From positions 3,468,001 through 3,532,000 of the forward strand of contig NZ_CP103965.1 in the NCBI RefSeq assembly GCF_024970185.1: 64,000 nucleotides of DNA, given 5' to 3'. This document shows, in pieces, positions 35,864-44,877 of the stretch. The notes under the pieces are model-generated. The model was not told where the DNA came from and did not search any database. It worked only from the letters and a program-made list of their open reading frames with translations. The number at the start of each line of letters is the position of its first letter. Position 1 is the first letter of the stretch. The stretch comes from Pseudomonas sp. N3-W (lineage in GTDB: Bacteria > Pseudomonadota > Gammaproteobacteria > Pseudomonadales > Pseudomonadaceae). The translations under genes were made by a program, and so were the position numbers.

Positions 35864-37174
35864 ATGTATCGATCGGCATCGCTGCGCGCAGTCGTATGTT
35901 TGAGCACACTTTTTCCGGCCGCCGTGTTGCAAGCAGCACCGGATGCGGATGTCCAAGCGTTGAAGCAGGAGCTTCTCGACTTGAAACAACGCTACGAAAC
36001 ACAGCAAAAGGCGCTGGCCGTACTCGAACAACGGGTGCGCCAGGTCGAGGAACAACCGGCCACGCCACAGCCCAAGCGCCTGGCCAAATCGCCAGCGGAT
36101 CTCAAAGGCAATACGCAGGTCGCCAACCGTGGCACCGGTGCGGCTGCGGCGTCGGGGGGCGCGGCCGGGGGCAGCGGCGCTTCGTACGGTCAATCACTGA
36201 CTGACGATTCCCAACCGGCACAGAGCGTCACCAACCTGTACGATGAGGCCAGCGGCTTCTTCGGCGGCGGCAAATTCAGCTTCGAAACCGGTGTCACCTA
36301 TTCGCACTACGACACCCGGCAGCTGACCCTCAACGGTTTCCTGGCGCTGGATTCGATCTTCCTTGGCAACATCAACCTGGACCGAATCAAGGCAGACACC
36401 TATACCGTGGACCTCACCGGTCGTTACAACTACAACAATCGCTGGCAGTTCGACCTGAACGTGCCCGTGGTCTATCGCGACTCGACCTACCAGTCCGGCG
36501 GTGGCAACAACGGGGCAGCAAACGTGACCAGCGAGGGCGACGTCAGTCAGGATCCGACCATCGGCGACATCAACGCCGGGGTGGCCTACAAGTTCCTCGA
36601 CGAATCGGCCAATCTGCCGGATGCCGTGTTTACCTTTCGCGTCAAGGCACCGACCGGCAAGGACCCGTTCGGGATCAAGCTCGTGCAGTCGCCGACCAAC
36701 ACCAACCTGTTCGTGCCTGAAAGCCTGCCAACCGGTAACGGCGTCTGGTCGATCACACCAGGTATCTCGCTGGTCAAGACCTTCGACCCGGCGGTGCTGT
36801 TCGGCACTCTCTCCTACACCCATAACCTGGAGGAGTCTTTCAGCGATATCAGCTCCACGGTCAACCAGACCACCCCAGGCAGAGTCAAGATCGGCGACAG
36901 CTTCCAGGTCGGCATGGGCGTAGCCTTTGCATTGAACGAAAAGATGAGTATGTCGTTTTCGATGTCTGACCTGATTCAGCGCAGAAGCTCGCTCAAGCCA
37001 GACGGTGGGGATTGGCAGTCGGTTGTCTCCAGCGACGCCAACGCCGGCTACTTCAATATCGGCATGACCATCGCGGCCACACCTAACCTGACCATCGTGC
37101 CCAACTTGTCCCTGGGCATGACTCCGGATGCGCCGGACTTCACCTTCAGCCTGAAATTCCCGTACTACTTCTGA
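35864..37174 (+). CDS. fapF: FapF, trimeric outer-membrane amyloid exporter
   Basis: A 436-residue precursor; signal peptide ends LQA. An N-terminal coiled coil follows ([35 protein letters not shown], about 30-63), then a Gly/Ala-rich linker, then a C-terminal beta-barrel from about residue 125 with alternating strands and a terminal aromatic residue ([11 protein letters not shown]). In FapF the coiled coil gates a 12-stranded barrel, and trimers export FapB/C/E. It is the last gene of the operon, followed by a strong terminator. Confidence 0.95.
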   Translation: MYRSASLRAVVCLSTLFPAAVLQAAPDADVQALKQELLDLKQRYETQQKALAVLEQRVRQVEEQPATPQPKRLAKSPADLKGNTQVANRGTGAAAASGGAAGGSGASYGQSLTDDSQPAQSVTNLYDEASGFFGGGKFSFETGVTYSHYDTRQLTLNGFLALDSIFLGNINLDRIKADTYTVDLTGRYNYNNRWQFDLNVPVVYRDSTYQSGGGNNGAANVTSEGDVSQDPTIGDINAGVAYKFLDESANLPDAVFTFRVKAPTGKDPFGIKLVQSPTNTNLFVPESLPTGNGVWSITPGISLVKTFDPAVLFGTLSYTHNLEESFSDISSTVNQTTPGRVKIGDSFQVGMGVAFALNEKMSMSFSMSDLIQRRSSLKPDGGDWQSVVSSDANAGYFNIGMTIAATPNLTIVPNLSLGMTPDAPDFTFSLKFPYYF

Positions 37175-37186
37175 TCCAGGCAAGCA

Positions 37187-37225
37187 AAAGCCCCGCCGCG
37201 ACTTCAATTGCGGCGGGGCTTTTTG
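37187..37225 (+). terminator. fap operon terminator
   Basis: A 13-bp GC-rich stem (AAAGCCCCGCCGC / GCGGCGGGGCTTT) with an 11-nt loop and a T run, 12 nt after the fapF stop. Confidence 0.93.
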
Positions 37226-37267
37226 CACTCTCAAGATCACAGGATCGCAGCCTGCGATTTTTTGATC

Positions 37268-38593
37268 TTATCGAATCTGGTGTTTATGCAGTAACCGGTA
37301 GAACGTGGGCCGTGAAACACCCAGCACTCGGGCGGCGATGCTCAGGTTATCGCTGTGCCGATTCAGCACATCGCACAACGCCTGGCGCTCGGCACGGGTC
37401 TTGTAGTCTTCCAGCGTGCCCATGGGCGTCACGATTGCCTGCTGGCTGATCAATCCGAGATCCCGTGCTTCGATCTGACGGCCTTCGGCCAGCACCAGTC
37501 CGCGACGCACGCGGTTAGCCAGCTCGCGAACGTTGCCCGGCCAGTCGTGCTTGCCCATGGCAATCAGCGCATCTTCGCTGAAACTGCGCGGCCGACGGCC
37601 GGTTTCGTGGCTGTAGAAGTGGGAAAAGTGGTTGGCCAGCATCGACAAGTCGCCGTGGCGCTCACGCAAGGGAGCCGTGACCACTTGCAGCACGTTGAGG
37701 CGGTAGTACAGGTCTTCGCGAAAGCGTTTCTTTTCGATGGCGGCCTCAAGGTCCACGTGAGTGGCCGCCAGCACCCGCACATCCACCGGGATCGGTTGAC
37801 TGCCGCCGACACGTTCGATGTGTTTCTCCTGCAGAAATCTCAGCAAATTGGCTTGCAACTCCAGTGGCAGGTCGCCAATTTCATCGAGAAACAGGGTGCC
37901 GCCGTTCGCCGCTTCGATCCGCCCGACCTTGCGCTGATGTGCACCGGTAAAGGCGCCCTTCTCATGGCCGAACAGTTCTGACTGAATCAAATGTTCGGGA
38001 ATCGCCCCACAATTGATTGCCACAAATGGCTTGCCATGGCGCTGGGATTGCCGATGCAGCGTACGCGCGACCAGTTCCTTGCCGGTGCCACTTTCGCCGC
38101 GGATCAATACCGGAGACTCGGTAGGCGCCAGTTTGCTCAAGAGTTTGCGCAGCTCACGAATCGGTTTGCTGTCACCCAACAGCTCGTGCTCAGGCTGATC
38201 GATGTGAATCGTGCCCTGCCCACGCAGCCGCGCCATGCCGAAGGCCCGACCCAAAGTGACCTGGACCCGGGAGACATCGAACGGCAAGGTGTGGAAGTCG
38301 AAAAACCATTCACAGACAAAGTCCCCGACATTCTGCAATCGCAGGACTTCCTGGTTGAGCACCGCAATCCATTCGGTGCCGCTGCGACTGATCAGCTCTT
38401 TGACGGCTTCTGGCCGTTCAAGATGAAAAGGCTGCAAACGCAACAGACCGACATCGCAGGTGCGCTCGGCGGCGTTCTCCAGGCTGCAGCTGTCGACGTC
38501 CCAGCCAACCGAACGCAAACCGGGCAACAGCCGGTGGCAATCGTCGCAGGGGTCCACTACCAGCAGGCGTCGTAGGGCAGGCGCTTCGATCAT
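37268..38593 (-). CDS. sigma-54-dependent enhancer-binding regulator (VpsR/FleQ-like)
   Basis: A 441-residue NtrC-family activator. The N-terminal 125 residues resemble a degenerate receiver of the VpsR type (LLVVDPCDDCHRLLPGLRSVGW) without an obvious phosphoacceptor pattern. The AAA+ domain (about 130-365) has GESGTGKE, the sigma-54 loop GAFTGA and LFLDEIGDLP. A C-terminal Fis-type HTH ends the protein (NLSIAARVLGVSRPTFYRLLHKHQIR). It is convergent with the fap operon, whose promoter is sigma-54 type, so it is the prime candidate activator. A CTGTTTC-like half-site lies in its own upstream region at 38632-38638. Confidence 0.93.
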   Translation of the reverse strand: MIEAPALRRLLVVDPCDDCHRLLPGLRSVGWDVDSCSLENAAERTCDVGLLRLQPFHLERPEAVKELISRSGTEWIAVLNQEVLRLQNVGDFVCEWFFDFHTLPFDVSRVQVTLGRAFGMARLRGQGTIHIDQPEHELLGDSKPIRELRKLLSKLAPTESPVLIRGESGTGKELVARTLHRQSQRHGKPFVAINCGAIPEHLIQSELFGHEKGAFTGAHQRKVGRIEAANGGTLFLDEIGDLPLELQANLLRFLQEKHIERVGGSQPIPVDVRVLAATHVDLEAAIEKKRFREDLYYRLNVLQVVTAPLRERHGDLSMLANHFSHFYSHETGRRPRSFSEDALIAMGKHDWPGNVRELANRVRRGLVLAEGRQIEARDLGLISQQAIVTPMGTLEDYKTRAERQALCDVLNRHSDNLSIAARVLGVSRPTFYRLLHKHQIR

Positions 38594-38937
38594 GACTGTT
38601 CCTTGGCGCCAAATTTAAGGAAATATTATTAGAAACAGTCATTTGGCGGACCTGGCTGTAACATTAGCAAGAATTTGACGGGACCTTGTACCGTTTGACT
38701 ATAGGGGAAGTGTCTAACTAGTTATAAGAAACAACGTTGTTAGCCGGCAATTAAGCTGAACCTTTCACCAGGCTTTCAAAAAACAATGGAACACTGAGTA
38801 TATGAAAGAAAGTTGAAATTTCTTCCGATTGGGTGTGACCCGCACCCCGGTTGCGGGCATCAGTACAAGTAACCAGCCGAACGGTAAGCCCAACCATCGG
38901 CACATCACTTGATTGGGCATACAGAGAGAAGACCGCC
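38594..38937. other. 344-bp intergenic region between the sigma-54 regulator and a small gene
   Basis: It holds the 5' regions of two divergent genes. Visible signals are a 9-bp dyad ATGACTGTT / AACAGTCAT (38592-38642) around the regulator start, and an AT-rich stretch near 38690-38735 with TTGACT followed by TAACTA and TATAAG boxes at non-ideal spacing. No additional gene is supported. Confidence 0.5.
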
Positions 38938-39204
38938 ATGACTGCCCCGCTGCGTATCAACGAAGCTCTTTTGATTGCCGACCGCGCATTTAAACCCTTT
39001 CAATGCGTGGCCTGGGCGCCACAGGACGGTAACGGTGAACTCAGCCTGACCGTCATCGACCGCACCAACACCCGCATTGGCCGCACTCAGATCCCGAGCA
39101 GCGCGTACTCCGACCCGGCACAACTTGAGCTGCTGCTCAAACAGGCACGCGCCGAGTTGAGTCAGGAAGGCCACAAACTGCAATCGTGGTCCATGCCGCA
39201 CTAA
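38938..39204 (+). CDS. conserved hypothetical small protein
   Basis: An 88-residue cytoplasmic protein. ATG 38938 gives MTAPLRINEALLIADRAFKPF; the longer opening from 38851 lacks a plausible N-terminus. The core FQCVAWAPQDGNGELSLTVIDRTNTRIGRTQIPSSAYSDPAQLELLLKQARAELSQEGHKL suggests a beta-rich first half and a C-terminal helix. I know no named domain. An intrinsic terminator follows, so it is a single-gene unit. Confidence 0.78.
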   Translation: MTAPLRINEALLIADRAFKPFQCVAWAPQDGNGELSLTVIDRTNTRIGRTQIPSSAYSDPAQLELLLKQARAELSQEGHKLQSWSMPH

Positions 39205-39221
39205 GCGTTTTAGCAACACGC

Positions 39222-39255
39222 AAAAAGATCGCAGCCTCCGGCCGCGATCTTTTTT
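39222..39255 (+). terminator. terminator of the small gene
   Basis: Stem AAAAAGATCGC / GCGATCTTTTTT with a 10-nt loop and a long T tract, 17 nt past the stop. Confidence 0.88.
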
Positions 39256-39446
39256 ATTTACAGGACCGTGTTAATTAGTTGGTCTGCTTGCCACTGGTTC
39301 GTAAAGACACTGTTCTGGCCGCGAATGCCGCTCCATCTGTTAGTTATGACAGTTGTGCATGTAACCATTCAGGGATTGAATGGCTCGCTCATGTAGACAC
39401 CTTCCCCGGTTTCGGGGCTCGGGTCGACTGGCAAGGAGATGCGTGC

Positions 39447-40736
39447 ATGCCTATCCAGGTCGCTACCGCTCACTCGACAAGCCTGAGCGAAGCCGGTCAA
39501 CTCGACACCCGCTTTGCCGTGGGTGGCAAAACCCAGGTGTATTTCGCCGGTAGCTCGTCAAGCATGGCAAACGATGTTGCCATCGACTCGCAGGGACGGC
39601 TGTTGGTCGCGGCAAAAGTCGGGACGCCTTGGGGCAGCTGTTATGGTTTGGCGCGTCTGCTGGAGGACGGTTCGGCGGATCTGTCGTTCGGCAGCCAAGG
39701 CAGCCTGATCGGCCAATTCACCCCCGGCTTTGAAGCCATGGCCAACAAGGTACGCGTGCTGGCCGACGGCTCGCTGTTGTTGGCCGGCCTGCACTACGAA
39801 AATGCGCACCGAACACAGCCCGGCCTGGCGTTGTTCGATCCCGATGGCCGACCGGTCCCGGGTTTTGGCGATAATGGCCGACTGGTGGTGCAATTGCCCG
39901 GCAACCTGTCCCAGGGCTTGCGTGACGACTGGCTGCCGCCGGGCGTACCGGGTGCCGAAGCCTGCGATGTCTGCGTACAGGCAGATGGCCGCATTCTGCT
40001 GCTGGCCAACCATCACTTTGAATTGGCTGATCATGTCGGCCTGCTGATCCGCCTCGGCACCGACGGCACGCTGGACACCACCTTCAATGGCCGGGGCTTT
40101 GTGCTCGTCAGGCATCTATTGATGAATACATGGCTTGGCAGCGTGATGGTGCAGCGCGACGGTCGAATCATCGCAGGAGGGTCGATCAATTTCCCGGAGG
40201 AAGGACTGCTGGCGCGTTACCACCCGGACGGTACGCTGGACAGCAGTTTCGCCGTGGATGGCTTCATGACCTTCAAGGCCCGAGGACACAGCGCTCAAGT
40301 GGGCCGGATCGTTCAGCACGAAAATGATGATTTGCACTGTTTCGGCAGCAGCCGCGACCCCATGCATTGCCTGTCACTCAAAGTCCACAGCAATGGCCGT
40401 CCGGACAATCATTGCAATGGCGGTCAACCGCACCTGTTGGAAACCGGCCACAGCGGCGGCCAATGGACCGCTGCGCAGATACAGCCGGACGGTCGAATAG
40501 TGGTCGCTGGCGCGACCATCGGCGGGTTGGAAGCGGACTTTCTACTGGGCCGTTATTTGCCTGACGGGCAGCTGGATCAAGCTTTCAACCAGGACGCAGG
40601 GTGGGTGCGGACCCGCCTGGGGCGCAGCCTGGATACCGCTACGTCGCTGGCAGTGCAGGCCGACGGTGCCATTGTCGTGGGCGGCTATTCGCTGGAGGGC
40701 AACTACCGGGCGGTGGTGGCGCGGTACCTGGGCTGA
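39447..40736 (+). CDS. delta-60 repeat protein, probable seven-bladed beta-propeller
   Basis: A 429-residue protein; ATG 39447 has AAGGAG 8 nt upstream, so the longer upstream opening is rejected. It consists of seven repeats of about 55-60 residues with the pattern G-x-LD-x-x-F ... V-x-x-DGRI-x-x-x-G: GQLDTRF, GSADLSFG, GRPVPGFG, GTLDTTFN, GTLDSSFA, GRPDNHCN and GQLDQAFN. Repeats 5 and 6 are the most diverged. The number fits a closed propeller. No signal peptide or anchor is seen. The function is unknown; such proteins are often extracellular in other lineages, but nothing here shows export. Confidence 0.85.
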   Translation: MPIQVATAHSTSLSEAGQLDTRFAVGGKTQVYFAGSSSSMANDVAIDSQGRLLVAAKVGTPWGSCYGLARLLEDGSADLSFGSQGSLIGQFTPGFEAMANKVRVLADGSLLLAGLHYENAHRTQPGLALFDPDGRPVPGFGDNGRLVVQLPGNLSQGLRDDWLPPGVPGAEACDVCVQADGRILLLANHHFELADHVGLLIRLGTDGTLDTTFNGRGFVLVRHLLMNTWLGSVMVQRDGRIIAGGSINFPEEGLLARYHPDGTLDSSFAVDGFMTFKARGHSAQVGRIVQHENDDLHCFGSSRDPMHCLSLKVHSNGRPDNHCNGGQPHLLETGHSGGQWTAAQIQPDGRIVVAGATIGGLEADFLLGRYLPDGQLDQAFNQDAGWVRTRLGRSLDTATSLAVQADGAIVVGGYSLEGNYRAVVARYLG

Positions 40737-40741
40737 ACACA

Positions 40742-40765
40742 ATCCCCTGCTCGCTCCCACAGAGG
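40742..40765. repeat. truncated REP copy
   Basis: CCCCTGCTCGCTCCCACAG, only one half of the usual pair, lies between convergent genes. Confidence 0.6.
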
Positions 40766-40777
40766 GGAGCAGTGTAG

Positions 40778-41599
40778 TTAGCGAAGCAGGACGTACTTCT
40801 CGATTGCCTGCGCCGCGCCATCCTCAGTATTGGCAGCCGTTACCACGTCAGCCTGACGCTTCACCGCGTCTTCAGCCTGGCCCATCGCAATCGACAACCC
40901 GGCGCGGTGAAACATCGCCGGATCATTGCCGCCATCACCCAGCGCGGCGGTCTGTTCCAGCGGTACACCGAGGTACTCCGCCAGCGTCGCCAAAGCGTCG
41001 CCCTTGTTGGCCTGCATCGCCGTCACGTCCAGATAAATCGGCTGTGAACGCGACACCTGCGCCTGGCCTTCGACCTTGGGCGACAACTGTGCTTCCAGTT
41101 CGATCAGCAACTGGGCGTTATTGCTGGTGGCAACGATCTTGTCGATCCGTTCCAGATAGGGCTCGAAACTCTCAACCACCACCGGCGGGTAACCCAGACC
41201 GTGCTGCTCACGCGGCACCATCGGTCCATTCGGGTCTTTCAACAGCCAGTCGCCGCCGCTGAATACCCAGACTTCGACACCCGGCTGATCGGCAAACAGC
41301 GCCAGCGCCGTTAATGCTGCCGTAGCTGGCAAATAATGGGAAACCAGCAAACTGCCATCTGGCTTGACGATGGTGCCGCCGTTGAACGCCGCCGTCGGCA
41401 CGTCGACGCCCAAGGCTTCGATCTGCTGCAACATGGCCTTGGGCGGGCGCCCGGTGGCCAGGCTGAACAGGACGCCGGCGTCGCGCAAGGCGCGGACCGC
41501 CTCGAGGGTGCGTGGGCTCAGGCTATGATCGGGCTGTAACAGGGTGCCGTCCATGTCGCAGAGCAGAAACCGGATGGGTTGTTGCCCCGGGCCGCTCAT
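40778..41599 (-). CDS. Cof-type HAD-IIB sugar phosphatase
   Basis: A 273-residue phosphatase. Motif I FLLCDMDGTLLQPD (nucleophile Asp), motif II SLATGRP, motif III Lys in ANKGDALATLAEYL and motif IV ALGDGGNDPAMFHRAG give the full HAD catalytic set, with a type IIB cap between. It is third in a gnd-zwf-HAD operon, with its ATG overlapping the zwf stop by 4 nt. That position suggests a role in clearing or controlling a sugar-phosphate of the pentose phosphate or Entner-Doudoroff routes (inference). Confidence 0.93.
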   Translation of the reverse strand: MSGPGQQPIRFLLCDMDGTLLQPDHSLSPRTLEAVRALRDAGVLFSLATGRPPKAMLQQIEALGVDVPTAAFNGGTIVKPDGSLLVSHYLPATAALTALALFADQPGVEVWVFSGGDWLLKDPNGPMVPREQHGLGYPPVVVESFEPYLERIDKIVATSNNAQLLIELEAQLSPKVEGQAQVSRSQPIYLDVTAMQANKGDALATLAEYLGVPLEQTAALGDGGNDPAMFHRAGLSIAMGQAEDAVKRQADVVTAANTEDGAAQAIEKYVLLR

Positions 41600-43122
41600 C
41601 CGAGGCCGTGCCAGACGCGACCGTCACGCGCCAGCAGATCCAGCGCCGCCTGTGGGCCGTCCTCCCCCGCCGGATAACTTTGCACACTCGCATCCTGCTG
41701 CCAGGCATCGAGGAATGGCTGCACGGCGCGCCAGCCATTCTCGATGTTGTCGGCGCGCTGAAACAGCGTCTGGTCACCGGTCAGGCAGTCGTAGATCAAG
41801 GTTTCGTAGCCGGTGGAAGGCTGCATTTCGAAGAAATCCTTGTAGGCAAAACCGAGCTCGATGTTGGCCATCTTCAGCGCAGGCCCCGGCCGTTTGGCCA
41901 GCAGGTCGAACCACATGCCTTCATTGGGCTGGATCTGGATGCGCAAGTAGGTCGGTTGCAACTCGTCGACCTCGGTGTCGCGGAATTGCGCATACGGTGC
42001 CGGTTTGAAACAGATGACAATCTCGGTGTCGCGCACGCTCATGCGCTTGCCGGTACGCAGGTAGAACGGCACGCCGACCCAGCGCCAGTTGTCGATCATC
42101 ACCTTCAGCGCGACATAGGTTTCAGTGCTGCTGTCGGCGGCGACGTTGTCTTCCTCGCGGTAGCCAGCCAACGGCTTGCCGTCGACTTCACCCGCTGCGT
42201 ACTGGCCGCGCACCGAGTTGGCTCGCGCTTCCTCGACGGACCAGGGACGAATCGCGCCGACGACCTTGGCCTTTTCACCGCGCACCGCGTCGGCGCCGAA
42301 AGCGGCTGGCGGCTCCATCGCCACCATCGCCAACAGTTGGAACAGGTGATTGGGCACCATGTCCCGCAGGGCGCCGGTGTGTTCGTAGAAACTGCCACGG
42401 GTTTCCACGCCGACGGTTTCGGCGGCGGTGATTTGCACGTGGTCGATGTAATGGTTGTTCCAGAAGGCCTCGAACAGGCTGTTGGAGAACCGGCTGATCA
42501 AAATGTTCTGTACCGTTTCCTTGCCCAGATAATGATCGATACGGTAGATCTGCTTTTCCGCCATGACCTTGAGCAGACACGCGTTCAAGGCCTCGGCGGT
42601 TTGCAGGTCGGAGCCGAACGGTTTTTCGATCACCACCCTTCTGAACGCTTCGGGGCTTTCTTCCAGCAAACCGGCGCTGCCGAGTCGGCGCACCACTTCA
42701 CTGAAAAAACGCGGTGCGGTGGCCAGGTAGAACACCGCATTGCCCGTGCCGCTGTCGGCGATTTTCGCCGCCAGCGCCTGATAAGTGCTGTCATCCAGGA
42801 AGTCGCCCTGGACGTAGCTGATACCGCTGGCCAGTTTGGCCCACAGCTGCGGATCAAGGGCTTCATCGCCGCCCTTGCCGACTTTGGTTGCCGCTTCAGT
42901 GCGAATGAAGTCTTCGAGCTTCTGCGCAAAGGCTTCATCGCTGATGGCGTTGTGGTCAACGCCGATGATCCGCAGTCCATCCCCGAGCAAACCGTCACGG
43001 CTCAGGTTGTACAGCGCCGGCATCAGCAGACGCTTGACCAGGTCACCGTGCGCACCGAACAGAAACAACGTGGTCGGCGGCGCGGGTTCTACCTTGGATT
43101 TCCTGCGGATCGTGTTGGTCAT
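41596..43122 (-). CDS. zwf: glucose-6-phosphate 1-dehydrogenase
   Basis: A 508-residue enzyme oxidising glucose-6-phosphate to 6-phosphogluconolactone. The substrate motif [15 protein letters not shown] and the [11 protein letters not shown] block are intact. The nucleotide-binding loop reads [20 protein letters not shown], where most family members have GASGDL: His replaces Ser. The start overlaps the gnd stop by 4 nt, and the stop overlaps the HAD gene by 4 nt, so the three are translated in series. The isoform is distinct from the usual zwf-pgl-eda locus, which is not in this window. Confidence 0.96.
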   Translation of the reverse strand: MTNTIRRKSKVEPAPPTTLFLFGAHGDLVKRLLMPALYNLSRDGLLGDGLRIIGVDHNAISDEAFAQKLEDFIRTEAATKVGKGGDEALDPQLWAKLASGISYVQGDFLDDSTYQALAAKIADSGTGNAVFYLATAPRFFSEVVRRLGSAGLLEESPEAFRRVVIEKPFGSDLQTAEALNACLLKVMAEKQIYRIDHYLGKETVQNILISRFSNSLFEAFWNNHYIDHVQITAAETVGVETRGSFYEHTGALRDMVPNHLFQLLAMVAMEPPAAFGADAVRGEKAKVVGAIRPWSVEEARANSVRGQYAAGEVDGKPLAGYREEDNVAADSSTETYVALKVMIDNWRWVGVPFYLRTGKRMSVRDTEIVICFKPAPYAQFRDTEVDELQPTYLRIQIQPNEGMWFDLLAKRPGPALKMANIELGFAYKDFFEMQPSTGYETLIYDCLTGDQTLFQRADNIENGWRAVQPFLDAWQQDASVQSYPAGEDGPQAALDLLARDGRVWHGLG

Positions 43123-44099
43123 TTTTTCGGAGTCTCCACATGGCCGCCGAAGCCGAAGCGCTGGGCAGAAAGGATTTTGTCGCCAAAGGTGCCTTGCCCA
43201 CGCGAACGGTAGCGAGAGAACAGCGAGTTCGACAGCACCGGTACGGGCACCGCTTGCTCCATGGCGGCTTCGATGGTCCAGCGACCTTCACCGCTGTCAG
43301 CCACCGAGCCGGAATAACCGTCGAGTTTCGGATCGCTGGCCAACGCATCGGCGGTCAGGTCCAGCAACCACGAGGACACCACGCTGCCACGCCGCCAGAC
43401 TTCGGCGATGTCGCCGACATTCAGGTCAAAGCGCTGGTCTTCAGGCAGGTTTTCGCTGGATTTGGTCTTGAGGATGTCGAAGCCTTCGGCAAAGGCCTGC
43501 ATCATGCCGTACTCGATGCCGTTGTGGATCATCTTGACGAAGTGACCCGAGCCCGCAGGACCGGCGTGGATGTAGCCGCGTTCGGCACGATCGTCGTCGG
43601 ACTTGCGATCCTTGGTACGCGGGATGTCGCCCAGGCCCGGGGCCAGGCTTTCGAACAGCGGGTCGAGGCGTTTGACCGTCTCGGCGTCGCCACCGATCAT
43701 CATGCAGTAACCGCGCTCCAGACCCCAGACGCCGCCCGAGGTGCCGACGTCGATGTAGTGCAGGCCTTTTTCCGACAGGGTCTTGGCCCGGCGGATGTCG
43801 TCCTTGTAGAAGGTGTTGCCGCCGTCGATGATGGTATCGCCGGTTTCGAGCAAGGTGCTCAGGGTGTCGATGGTCTCTTCGGTCGGCGCGCCGGCCGGCA
43901 GCATGACCCACACCGCACGCGGCTTGGACAGCCCGGCGACGAGGCCAGCAAGGTCGGCAACGCCAGTTGAGCCTTCAGCGGCCAGGGTGTCGACAAAAGC
44001 GGTATTGCGGTCGTAAACAACGGTGGTATGGCCGTTGAGCATCAGGCGCCGCGCAATATTGCCGCCCATGCGGCCCAGTCCAATAATCCCGAGTTGCAT
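43119..44099 (-). CDS. gnd: 6-phosphogluconate dehydrogenase, short (YqeC/GntZ) type
   Basis: A 326-residue decarboxylating dehydrogenase producing ribulose-5-phosphate. [24 protein letters not shown] is the dinucleotide fold; [21 protein letters not shown] and the catalytic region [25 protein letters not shown] are intact. At about 330 residues it is the short form, usually NAD-preferring, as opposed to the 470-residue E. coli enzyme. ATG 44099 follows AAGGAG at 44112-44117. It is first gene of the gnd-zwf-HAD operon. Confidence 0.95.
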   Translation of the reverse strand: MQLGIIGLGRMGGNIARRLMLNGHTTVVYDRNTAFVDTLAAEGSTGVADLAGLVAGLSKPRAVWVMLPAGAPTEETIDTLSTLLETGDTIIDGGNTFYKDDIRRAKTLSEKGLHYIDVGTSGGVWGLERGYCMMIGGDAETVKRLDPLFESLAPGLGDIPRTKDRKSDDDRAERGYIHAGPAGSGHFVKMIHNGIEYGMMQAFAEGFDILKTKSSENLPEDQRFDLNVGDIAEVWRRGSVVSSWLLDLTADALASDPKLDGYSGSVADSGEGRWTIEAAMEQAVPVPVLSNSLFSRYRSRGQGTFGDKILSAQRFGFGGHVETPKK

Positions 44100-44373
44100 G
44101 TGCTGATGCTCCTTACTGCAAATAATAGGTGTCAAAGGTTATAGCCCAACGGGACCCATGTGGGTTAGTCCAGAGCGTCGGGATGAAGTTTCCGGGCATT
44201 GTGCCCGATTCACACTGATAACGTCGGGAAACGTCACGAAGACACACCGACAATGAAAAATAAAAAAGTTCCAATCAGTGAAAAAAGAAACCAAAATTGA
44301 TACCGATAGTGAGGATGTCGCTTGAACGAACGACCTCCATCACAGTTGATGCATGCCATTTGCGAGGTGAGCA

Positions 44374-44556
44374 ATGGACACAATCGTTACCGCACGTCCC
44401 CCCCAGACACTCTACGTCACGATCCGTCGTGATGAGCTTCGCCAATTGAAAGACGAGCGCGAGGCCCTGAAGAAACAAGTAGCGCAGTTGCGTCAAATGT
44501 TGCAGCAAACGCAACTGGACGGGCAATCGACTCCCGCGCTAGCCGCTGCCAAGTAA
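44374..44556 (+). CDS. small coiled-coil protein, unknown function
   Basis: A 60-residue protein; ATG 44374 has GAGGTGAG upstream. After an N-terminal beta-like segment (TLYVTIRRDEL) comes a heptad-patterned helix RQLKDEREALKKQVAQLRQMLQQTQ. I do not recognise a family. Length, ribosome-binding site and composition support a real gene. The 274-nt gap upstream contains the gnd leader and a small dyad CGGGCA-N3-TGCCCG near 44199-44213. Confidence 0.7.
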   Translation: MDTIVTARPPQTLYVTIRRDELRQLKDEREALKKQVAQLRQMLQQTQLDGQSTPALAAAK

Positions 44557-44587
44557 CGCGGCAACACACCCCAGATCACCGCCTTCC

Positions 44588-44680
44588 CTGTGGGAGCGAG
44601 CCTGCTCGCGAGCTGGTTTGCACATTCAATATCGATATTGAATGGCAGGTCGCCTTCGCGAGCAGGCTCGCTCCCACATT
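44588..44680. repeat. inverted REP pair enclosing a perfect 20-bp palindrome
   Basis: Opposed REP copies at 44588-44612 and 44653-44680. Exactly between them lies the palindrome ATTCAATATC/GATATTGAAT (44624-44643). The whole block could extrude as one long cruciform or RNA hairpin. The rest of the gap to cptA (44681-44877) shows nothing further. Confidence 0.88.
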
Positions 44681-44877
44681 GATTACTGGCAGCTGTACCC
44701 TCCTGTTGCGCACCCGCTCATTCCTGTCGGCTTCCTGAACGAAACTCACAAAGTTTTCACATTCGTCTGGCGATACTCCCGATCCTTGTGGCTGTCCGGT
44801 TCTCGGACAGTGATTCCTTGTGTGGGTTCGCTTGATGACACTGGTGACTGTGTAACGCCGGTGGGAGTAGCTAATTG

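Noticed and set aside
41512..43212. Open frame of 566 codons on the plus strand opposite zwf
   Set aside because: It is a mirror of zwf codon bias (antisense frame of a high-GC gene): no domain, no ribosome-binding site, and it fully overlaps a clear gene.
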